Shown: piece after piece, positions 56,030-64,000 of the stretch
Layout of the letters: every line of letters starts with the position of its first letter
Position numbering within the stretch: the first letter of the stretch is position 1
Translations under genes and position numbers: made by a program
The notes under the pieces: model-generated
What the model was told of the DNA's origin: nothing
The model's input: the letters and a program-made list of their open reading frames with translations, nothing else
The model's database searches: none
Assembly (NCBI RefSeq): GCF_020497125.1
Contig: NC_059080.1
Location: forward strand, 48,301,563-48,365,562
Length of the DNA stretch: 64,000 nucleotides
Source: Mauremys mutica
Taxonomy: Eukaryota > Chordata > Testudines > Geoemydidae
Direction: 5' to 3'

Positions 56030-56830
56030 GGAACTCAGAGGCATGGAGAACATACTTTACAAAAGGAGACTTAAGGAACTTGGCTTGTTTAGCCCTAACC
56101 AAATGAAGGCTGAAGGGAGATATGATTGCTCTCTATAACTACATCAGAGGGATAAATACCAGGGAGGGAGAGGAGTTATTTAAGTTAAGCGCCAATGCAG
56201 ACACAAGAACAAATGGCTATAAACTGGCCATCAACAAGTTTAGGCTTGAAATATGCGAAGGTTTCTAACCATCAGAGGAGTGAAGTTCTGGAAGAGCCTT
56301 CCAAGGGGAGCAGTGGGGGCAAAAAATCTAACTGGCTTCGAGCCTGAGCTTGATAAGTTTATGGTGGGGATAGTATGTTGAGGTTGCCTACAATGGTATG
56401 CAGCCAATCTGCAACCGCTAGCAGCAAATATCTCCAACGGCCAGAGATGGGACACTAGATGGGAAGGACTTTGAGTTACTGCAGAGAATTCTTTCCCAGG
56501 TGTCTGGCTGGTGGGTCTTGCTGAAAGTCTAAGGGTCTAATTTATTGCTATATTTGGGATTGAGAAGGAATTTCCCCCCGGCTCAGATTGGCAGAGACCC
56601 TGGTGGGGTTTCGCCTTCCTGTTGAGCATGGGGCAGGGTGACTTGCAAGTTTAAACTAGTGTAAATGGTGGATTCTCTGTAACTTGAAGTCTTTAAATCG
56701 TGATTTGAGGACTTCAGTAACTCAGCCAGAGGTTCGGGGTCTATTATAGGAGTGGGTGGGCGAGGTTCCGTGGCCTGCGATGTGCAGAAGGTCAGACTAG
56801 ATGATCATGATGGACCCTTCTGACCTTAAA
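56030..56830 (+). mobile_element. Old CR1 LINE 3' end
   Basis: AAAGGAGACTTAAGGAACTT, GGGAGATATGATTGCTCTC and a long 3' UTR ending GGTCAGACTAGATGATCATG match the C-terminus and tail of an older CR1 subfamily with many indels. Confidence 0.78.
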
Positions 56831-56852
56831 GTCTGTGAGTCAGTGAGTCTAC

Positions 56853-57050
56853 TTCAGGCCCAGCCTGGGCCAGCGGGAGGCGCTGTGGGGAGTGATATAG
56901 AGTGCTGGGTGTGGGTAACCCCACAGCTACTACAGGTCCAGCCTGGGCCAGCGGGAGGCACTGTGGGGAGTGATATAGAGTGCTGGGTGTGGGTAACCCC
57001 ACAGCTACTACAGGCCCAGTCTGGGCCAACGGGAGGCTCTCTATTGAATG
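56853..57050. repeat. 78-bp tandem repeat, about 2.6 units
   Basis: Units start CAGGCCCAGCCTGGGCCAGC and contain GATATAGAGTGCTGGGTGTG. The first two are almost identical. Located 160 bases before CROCC2 exon 19. Confidence 0.92.
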
Positions 57051-57210
57051 GCATAACAGAGCTAGCTGCAAGAAAGCGTGCAGCCACTGCAGTCCTAGCA
57101 GGGGGCACCTGTGGAGAATGTTCTTCTGTCCCAACATGCTGAGTTCCTGCACCTGTCCTTCCACGTGTGCCATTCTTGAATGATGGCTCCTGTCTGTTGC
57201 ACCCTGCCAG

Positions 57211-57345
57211 GCACTGTCCCTGAAGGAAACAGAGAAGAGTCTGCTGTCAGAGAAGCTCAGCGAGGCCCAGCGGGAGCTTATGAACGCCAGGATGGAGATC
57301 GACCGGGTGAAGCTGGAGGCTCTGAACCGCCAGGAGCAGGATAAG
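57211..57345 (+). CDS. CROCC2: CROCC2 exon 19 of 19 in window
   Basis: 135 bases, 45 codons, phase 0/0, acceptor GCACCCTGCCAG, donor GTGAGC. ALSLKETEKSLLSEKLSEAQ matches the ALSLKE.E...L.EKL block that follows exon 18's region in rootletins. No further exon is visible up to 64000, so the gene continues to the right of the window. Confidence 0.92.
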
Positions 57346-57969
57346 GTGAGCTCAGATCCTTCTCTAGACACCATGTGGCCCAAACAGTAATGTGCCCTGC
57401 AGGATCCTGCAGGCTGGAGTTCTGCTGTGGCCAGCCCTGCAGCAGGAAGATGCTTAAGCACATGTCGAATTCCAGGCATGTGAGTGATCCCATTGAAGCT
57501 GATGAGTGTCAGTAATGGACAGGATTGCCTGTTTATCCTCCATGTTGCTAGCCAATTGTTTGAAAATGGCCTGGGTCAGCAAGCTCCAGATGAATTCTGG
57601 GATACAACAGGAGGGATGATAAGAGTTGAATCCATAGTCGGACAGTTCCTCTGCACGCTGACTGGTATCCCCTAATCTGCTGTGAAAAGTACCCAGAATG
57701 CACAGTGCCTAGAAACAGCAGTTGGTGCCTGGGATACCTACCTGCAGTGCAACATGCTTCTAGCAGTACAGCACTGTAAAATGTGGATGTGAAGCTTCAA
57801 AGGGGAAGTAGCTTTAGGCAAAGGCATGTGCACAGTGTGGACACAGTCAGTGCAGCTACATTGGTCCACTTACATCGATACACACTAGACTGCCACAACT
57901 TCTGCATTTAGACAGAGCCTTGCTATGAGAATAAAAACCCTCTTGGGTGGAGAAGTCTTTCACTGCCTC
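57346..57969. other. Intron, nothing recognised
   Basis: Possible hAT scrap near 57840-57900 (CTACATTGGTCC, ACACACTAGACTGCC). No exon seen. Confidence 0.4.
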
Positions 57970-58959
57970 TGTTAAGGCTAATTCCCCACTCTGGCACTTC
58001 GAGTGCAGAAGGTGGGGGCCCACAAGAATTCCAAAAATTAATACTGGCCACTCCAGACTTGTATTAAACTCCCAAGGTTACAGCTTCTCTCTGACCTCAG
58101 ATTGGTAGATGCTGCCACCACCCAAGTGCAGAACCCCTGTGAGAGCCCAGGAAGGCAAAAGTTGGGAATTCCTTCCTGAGGGGTACCCTCAAGCCCTTTC
58201 ACCCACCCCTCCTCCAGGGAAGAGCTGAGAAAGAGGATGGAAAAAAAAGGAAATTAGCTGTTGCCACCAGTTAATTAAACAACATGTGCACAAGCCTCTT
58301 AAGACACAAAAATCCAATTTTGTTCTAAAAAAGGGTTAATTTTATTAAAAAAAAAAAGAAAGAAAGAAAATACATTTGGGAACTCAGGCTATTGCTAAAT
58401 TTTAAAAGAGCAACTACAAGGATTAAGCATCAAGAGTAGCTTTTTTGAGGTCCAGCTTAAAGGTTACAACCAAAACAAAAGCACCTGGGGTTAGCACATT
58501 ACAAGCAAAACAAAAGCACCTGGGGTTAGCACAGAGCAATCCGCAAGCCATAATTAAATAAAAGGGATAAATCTAATCACATCTTCCTAGACATTTCCTG
58601 ATCTACTTACATATTTGGGGTTTTAAATTAGTAGTTTCTAGGTATGATACTAATGATTTTTTCATATCCGGCCCAAGTTTTTTACAGCATAACTGCTGTC
58701 CTGTCTGCTTGTCCCCGGGAGAACAACAAGACAGACAGACAAAAGGGGAGTCTTGGTTCAATTTTAAAAAGTTCTAGCTTCCCATTGGCTCATTTGGCCA
58801 GGTGCCCACTCAATTCCTTTTACCTATGCATCTCAGTGAGACTTTTTAACCCTTTACAGGTAGAGCAATTAGAGAACAGCTACTAAGAGGGATTTTATAG
58901 CTACTGGCTGGCTGGGTGTCCATAAAAGGGAGCTACCCCCGCTGCCTTCATTTATCACA
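57970..58959. mobile_element. Solo LTR with exact 5-bp target duplication
   Basis: Begins TGTTAAGGCTAATTCCCC and ends TTTATCACA; GCCTC lies on both sides (57965-57969, 58960-58964). Same family as 47852-48769. A 39-base tandem duplication lies near 58460-58535 (AACAAAAGCACCTGGGG twice). Confidence 0.92.
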
Positions 58960-59783
58960 GCCTCCTACATGCACTGAAAATGTGACTGATCTTACAAGTC
59001 AGATGGCTTGGCCAGTCTAAATCTACTTTGTTGTTATCAGAGACACATCACTCTGCATAGAATCCCGTTACTGGCCAAAATTAAGGCACATAGGCACCGC
59101 TGTGTACTTGACCGTTGCTTATACTGTTGGTTCCTGCAATTTGCTTGCAGAAATCCATTGTGAGGTTTCAGTGAGCTAGCATAATGTTGGCTGGTTTGGT
59201 TTGGTTTTACAATCAGAAATGTATGCATGACATCAGCGGGGGCTCAGCCACCAGATAGATCATTCCAAAGGAGAGCATGCATGTTAAAGAATAGTCCCTT
59301 AACAACAAACAAACAGTACAAGAAGGATATAAAACTCCAACCAGAACTCATCTGCAAAGCATTGACATTGGAAAGATTGGTTGGGAACCAAAGGGAAATC
59401 AAATGCAAAGAATAACTTTCCTCAATGACTGTAAACAATTCCCTACCCCCAAATATCACTGAGTGGGAGGAATGGAAATAACCTGCTGTGGTGTAGTGGT
59501 GTGATCAAAAGGGGGGAGACTTTGTTCCCTTGGAAAATGTTCCATTTGATTCCCTGGGTCCAGTTGTATTCTCACTGAAGTCAACAAAAAAAGTTCCCTT
59601 GATTACTATGGGGAAAGGATTGGACTTTCATCTTTAACCCCTATGTGGGATGTGCAACTGTTTGAATAACTAGACTGTAAACCCTTTGTTGCTGGACCTG
59701 TGTTTTTAGCTACCTCTAAAGATTAATGCACACACACCTTACGTGACATTATATAGACAATAATAATAGTCACTAATACACAT
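58960..59783. other. Intron, nothing recognised
   Basis: A/T-rich unique sequence, no exon or named repeat. Confidence 0.5.
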
Positions 59784-59855
59784 TCCCTGGTGGTCTAGTG
59801 GTTATAATTAGGCACTCTCACTGCTATAGTCTGGGTTTGATTCTCAGTCAGGGAA
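59784..59855 (+). tRNA. tRNA-Glu (CTC)-like sequence, decayed
   Basis: 72 bases aligned end to end with vertebrate tRNA-Glu: TCCCTGGTGGTCTAGTGGTT head, anticodon CTC at 59817-59819, TTTGATTCT in the T arm, TCAGGGAA end. The acceptor stem still pairs. The B box has lost its invariant C (GGTTTGATTCT) and several CpG sites have decayed, so this is probably a pseudogene. No CCA. Confidence 0.65.
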
Positions 59856-59857
59856 AG

Positions 59858-60044
59858 GGGAGTATAGCTCAGTGGTTTGAGCATTAGCCTACTAAACCCA
59901 CAGTTGTGAGTTCAATCCTTAAGGGGGCCATTTAGGGATCTGGGGCAAAAATCTGTCTGGGGATTGGTCCTGCTTTGATTAGGGGGGTTGGACTAGATGA
60001 CCTCCTGAGGTCCCTTCCAACCCTCATATTCTAAGATTCCAGCA
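59858..60044 (+). mobile_element. Turtle tRNA-derived SINE with CR1 tail
   Basis: TAGCTCAGTGGTTTGAGCAT, GTTGTGAGTTCAATCC, GGGGGCCATTTAGGGATCTG, then GGGGATTGGTCCTGC and GGACTAGATGACCTCC, a CR1 3' end. Starts 3 bases after the tRNA-Glu-like sequence. More diverged than the copy at 45601. Confidence 0.9.
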
Positions 60045-60799
60045 GCAGATTTCTCTAGCATAGGGACTGACATACCAAGGAGTGCAGAGAAGGCACAAAA
60101 CACCTCTCATTACTGCCTTCCCTTCCATCACCTGTGAGAGAAGTAGCAAAACAGGATCTAGTCAGTTTCACCTTCCTGAGCTCTTCTCAAGACTAGCTCA
60201 GAAACAAGATGAAACTGACAGAGCTGGTCAGCTTTGCTTTATTGCTGGCTCATACTGGGAAGCAGAGTGGAGGCTGAGGATAATCCAGGCAGAGCAGTGA
60301 AGGGAAAGAATAGAGAGGAGCCAGTGGTGGAGGGCAAGGAATGGGGAATGAAACCATGGATGAGCAGGTAGGGGAGGAGGCAACATGGAGTGAGAGCAGG
60401 AAAAGAAGCAAAGGACAAAATTGAGAGAGCACAAAAGAGGGAGATGGGGTGGGGAGGAAGGGAGAAAATTCTCAGGAAGAAAGGAGCTTTCTCTGTGTGT
60501 GACACCCATAGTAATGCCATACACTGTACAGCCATCTTTCCTCAGCACCCCACATTCTCACACACAGAGATTTATGCTGGGCTTGGGGCATAAATCAAGG
60601 CTGTTAAAGCCTGCTGTGGAACATTCATCCACTGGAACATCAGGCATTTTGAAGATTTGTGATCAGGCCACAAAGCAGGATTTAATTAGGTCTTTAATTA
60701 CTTGATTGGCTTTGATTATGGTTAGAAGACATCAAGTGCCATGGATGTGCTAAGGACAATTATCCCTCCCCCATCATGTCTGCTCTCCCACAGCATTCT

Positions 60800-60915
60800 C
60801 CCTCTCTGAGCGTCACATTAGACAGAGAGGGGAAGTGACACCCCTTAGGTCACACAGCAAGTCAGTGGCAGAGGCAGTATCAGAAACCAGATCTTTTGAG
60901 CCCAGTCCCATGTGG
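60800..60915 (-). mobile_element. MIR-like SINE fragment, minus strand
   Basis: GAGAGGGGAAGTGACACC, GGTCACACAGCAAGTCAGTG and CAGAAACCAG in this order are the reverse of a MIR core. Confidence 0.55.
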
Positions 60916-60927
60916 TATCCTTTAGCC

Positions 60928-61333
60928 CAGTGGCTCTCAACCTTTCCAGACTACTGTACCCCTTTCTAGAGACCAATTTGTCTTGTGTTTCCCCATGTGT
61001 CACCTCACTTAAAAATTACTTGCTTACAAAATCAGACAAACATACAAAAGTGTCACAGCACATGAGTACTGAAACATTGCTACTGCCTCATTTTTACCAT
61101 ATAATTATCAAATAAATCAGCTGGAATATAAGCCTTGTACTTACATTTCAATGTATAGTATATAGATCAGTATAAACAAGTCATTGTATGAAATTTTAGT
61201 TTGTACTGACTTCGCTAGTGCTTTTTATGTAGCCTGTTGTAAAACTAGGCAAACATCTAGATCAGTTGATGTACCCCCGGGAAGACCTCTGCGTACTCCC
61301 AGGGGTGCGTGTACCCCTGGTTGAGAACTACTG
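60928..61333. mobile_element. hAT-type MITE with 8-bp target duplication
   Basis: Inverted ends CAGTGGCTCTCAACC and (reverse complement of right end) CAGTAGTTCTCAACC. CTTTAGCC (60920-60927) and CTCTAGCC (61334-61341) flank it. 406 bases, A/T-rich interior, no transposase. Different family from the one at 12389. Confidence 0.88.
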
Positions 61334-61341
61334 CTCTAGCC

Positions 61342-62323
61342 CATATCTCAGCCCAAATCCCGCTGCACTCTTGACCTCCCTTGAACGCACCTTAATCCAT
61401 CCCTCTTCCTTGTCCTCAGATATTGCCGGTTACCTGGTTCCTGCACTCTGCCTCCAACTAATCTGCTGTCTTCCTGTCCTCCGAGATATTTCCTTGACCC
61501 TACCTTCCTCTTTAGCTGCCAGCCCTCCTCCATACTTCCCAAGCACATGCTATACTCCTACTGTCTCAACTTCCCACATTTACACCTCCTGCAGTTTGGC
61601 TGCCTGCCCCTCTTCTTCTCAAGCTGCCCTCAGCCAGGTCACCAACAGCCTCTCCCTGGCCAAGCTGCATAGCCTTTTAGCCTAGCTGTGTGCTCCTCTA
61701 GACACAGCTGATCATGCTCTCCTCTGGCTAGAAAGGCCCTGCTCACCTATCAAACACTCCTTCAGGGTCACCTTCTGGGTCCTCTTCTGATGCCCACAGT
61801 GCTCTGTCATTGACTCCCTCCAGAATTACTTCCCTGGCGTTGCCATGGATTTACACTGAGAATACACTGCTGAGGATGTACTACACATAATTCATTAATT
61901 GGTGTGCTCTTGTTGCTGCTGGACTCAGCAGCCAAGGGGTTAAGGCAAAGATGGTTTGATTATATAAATTCTCTCCTGTCTGTGTGCTATGGGCAGTGCC
62001 TCACAGTCCTGTAAGGAGGGGGCTCTACCAAAGGGAGAATGGGCAGGGCAGAGAGTGAGTCTAAGCCACAGAGGCATCTCCAGGGAGCCCATGTGTTGCA
62101 ATGAAGTGCTGGAAGCTGCCTTGTATTTCTTCATCCTGCTGTATGCATGGCTCTGAAATTGACATTCCTTGGAGAAATCATATGTAGCCTGCAACCCAGT
62201 AAAAGAGCTTCTGGCACCAGAAAAAAAGACCTTGCCTAAGAGTCTCATTTCCTGGAGCTTCCCCACCCCTCCACCCCAGATGAGTTCTCTGCTCAGATAG
62301 CAACTCATGGGCCAGTGTAGCCT
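61342..62323. other. Intron, nothing recognised
   Basis: The + frame 61266-61685 has no domain character and lacks splice context. Nothing named. Confidence 0.45.
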
Positions 62324-62586
62324 TAAGGACTTATCTACCCAGCACCGCAGTGTGAACTAGAGGGGTGTGAACTGTAGAGTGCTCTAGTGTGTAGTGCTCT
62401 AGCTGCCCTATGTAGACTCTACTGACAAGTTTTAAAAGGCAGCTAGTTTGTGCCAATGCAGTCCTGCTTCAAACAGAGCTATGGTACACGCACTAGGTAC
62501 TACTTAGAGCACACTAGCAGGGTCACCAGGGGGCAGTTAGAGTGCTCTACAGTTTATGCCCCTCTAGTTCGCAGACAAGCCCTTCA
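62324..62586. mobile_element. MITE with long inverted arms
   Basis: Left arm GAACTAGAGGGGTGTGAACT then GTAGAGTGCTCTAG, and the reverse complement of the right arm gives GAACTAGAGGGGCATAAACT then GTAGAGCACTCTA. Arms about 60-80 bases. No clear target duplication. Confidence 0.7.
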
Positions 62587-62782
62587 AAACACAGAAGGGA
62601 AGTGGAATCCTGTTTAGTCCCAGATGCTATGTGCACCGTCTGCATCTTTGCCTGCAGCTTGAGGCTTTGGTTTGCTTTTTCTCCACCCATCTCTCAGAAT
62701 TTTGCTGGCCAGGCTGCATGTGGCAGAGCAGGGAGTGGAATAATGGGCCCATTGGGATCACTTAAGAGTCCCTCAGTGAAAC

Positions 62783-62966
62783 ATGAGGCCAGATCCCCAG
62801 CTGGTGTAAATTGGCATAGCACCATGAAAGTTAATGAGCCAGAGCCCCAGATGATGTAAATTGGCATAGTTCTGTGGAAGTCAATGGTCCAGGCACCCAG
62901 CTGGTGTGAATCAGCAAAGCTCCATTGACGTCCACTGGTCTGTACCATTTACACCAGCTGAGGATC
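62783..62966. repeat. Palindromic GTGTAAAT repeat, three tandem subunits
   Basis: CCCAGCTGGTGTAAATTGGC, CCCAGATGATGTAAATTGGC and CCCAGCTGGTGTGAATCAGC stand about 53 bases apart, closed by CATTTACACCAGCTGAGG in the opposite sense. Confidence 0.7.
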
Positions 62967-64000
62967 CATCCCTTTCTTGGTAGCCCCCCAGATCTTTCAT
63001 CTTTGCTTACTTGTCACCGTTATTGTTGGTGGAATGCCCCAGACTGGCAGATGTCGGGTCCAGCTCTGCTCACTCACTTGACTGAACTCCATTGACTTTG
63101 CTGGAGCTGTCCCTGATTTACACCTGGAAAACTGCAATCAGAATCCGGATTATAGAGAGCTGATGAGTTGTGTGTCCTTCCCCCCCACCCCCGCTCCATG
63201 TCAGAGGATTGCAATAAAATGCTGGGTTTTAAAGAGACAGTTTATAATCTAGTCAGCTTCCAAAAAATGAGTTCAGTGTAGTTTGAGGTGCTGCCCCTGC
63301 CCATGAAACCCCCTGACAGGTTTGTGTTGTCCTCGGCTCAAGTGCGGTTTTGTCTCCTCTTTTGCTGTGTGAGAGACCCACACAGATCTCAGGGAAACCA
63401 CTGACACTAGCCCTGATCCTAGCCACGCTGACTAGAGTACGGTTCCACACAGGCCTGATGTCAGTGTGGACAAGGGGCCGTTTGGGAGAACTAGCTGGCA
63501 GAATTGGGGCCTCCCTTTAGTACACAGGAGAAACATTGCAAGTGAGCGAGTGGTCAAATGCTTTTGGCTTTGGGCGTCTTTGGGGCTGCTTGTAGCAATA
63601 CTAGGTATACAGTAATATAGACAGAAATGGGTAGGGTGAGCACATCCCTTTAAAGCCCCTCCTAAGTCGGAGTATCTCGATACAGGCTATTTCTTGCATC
63701 CAGAACAGAAAGCCCTAGTTTGTGAGGAGCCCTAGGAAATGCCAGGGGATGCTTTGTGTATGCTTTATGAGTAAATCTGCTGTAGCCGTATAAATGCTGC
63801 TGGTGGGATACCACACAAATGAAGGTGTTTTCATGCAGATATCCCAGGAATCCCCACTGCAGCCTGGATAATATAAAACCAATGCAAACATCCAGGAGGC
63901 TGCAGAGAAAATATACATGGACGCAGAGAGAGGAGCGAAATGGGCAAGGATTAACCAGCTTTAACTTCAAAAAAAATCTAAGTGGGCCCCAAGCTCCCAA
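62967..64000. other. Intron, nothing recognised
   Basis: Contains CCATTGACTTTGCTGGAGC and GATTTACACC words near 63090 from the palindromic family. No exon of CROCC2 was found to the window edge. Confidence 0.45.

Noticed and set aside
59784..59855. Functional tRNA-Glu gene
   Set aside because: Loss of the invariant B-box C and multiple CpG-type substitutions make activity unlikely; kept only as a decayed copy.
57346..64000. Further CROCC2 exons to the right of exon 19
   Set aside because: No frame with AG/GT bounds, phase 0 entry and heptad character was found.

Overview
The window is vertebrate nuclear DNA, most likely from a hidden-necked (cryptodire) turtle. Evidence for this is several CR1 LINE copies of chelonian type with TTCTTATG-type or ATTCTATGA-type tails, tRNA-derived SINEs with a CR1-like 3' end of the kind known from cryptodires, and many LTR and hAT families typical of turtle genomes. 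There is no bacterial or viral gene layout. The long open frames in GC-rich or tandem-repeat DNA are artefacts.

One cellular gene crosses almost the whole window on the + strand. It is a rootletin-family coiled-coil gene, best read as CROCC2. I place 19 consecutive internal exons between 8173 and 57345. All are bounded by AG and GT, all junction phases match, and together they give 994 codons without a stop. The first and last coding exons lie outside the window. The predicted product is a long coiled coil, interrupted in the exon at 23315 by a Ser/Pro/Arg-rich linker, expected to act in the striated rootlet at the base of cilia.

Layout. 1-8172: upstream intron with a CR1 tail, LTR material, a solo LTR (2691-3473), a damaged CR1 (about 3594-5830) and GC-rich dispersed repeats. 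8173-33996: seventeen exons separated by introns holding a solo LTR (8394-8975), a minus-strand CR1, two hAT-type MITEs, a recent-looking CR1 with a 209-bp tandem duplication at its 5' edge, MIR-like SINEs and several minisatellites. 33997-55716: a 21.7-kb intron. Its left half is a 45-bp minisatellite (34104-49236) broken into five blocks by LTR retrotransposons, three of them Ty3/Gypsy-type with SCAN-like gag. Its right half is a nested LINE complex: a minus-strand CR1 containing a hAT MITE, and abutting it a nearly complete 4.06-kb non-LTR element (51369-55425) with endonuclease, reverse transcriptase and a C-terminal C2H2 finger, flanked by a 12-bp target duplication. 55717-57345: two more exons with an older CR1 between them. 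57346-64000: intron with a solo LTR, a decayed tRNA-Glu copy next to a turtle SINE, and two MITEs.

The most unusual features are the minisatellite that has repeatedly received LTR elements, the near-intact zinc-finger LINE, and the clean target-site duplications that allow the order of insertions to be read. I found no new enzymatic or defence system.
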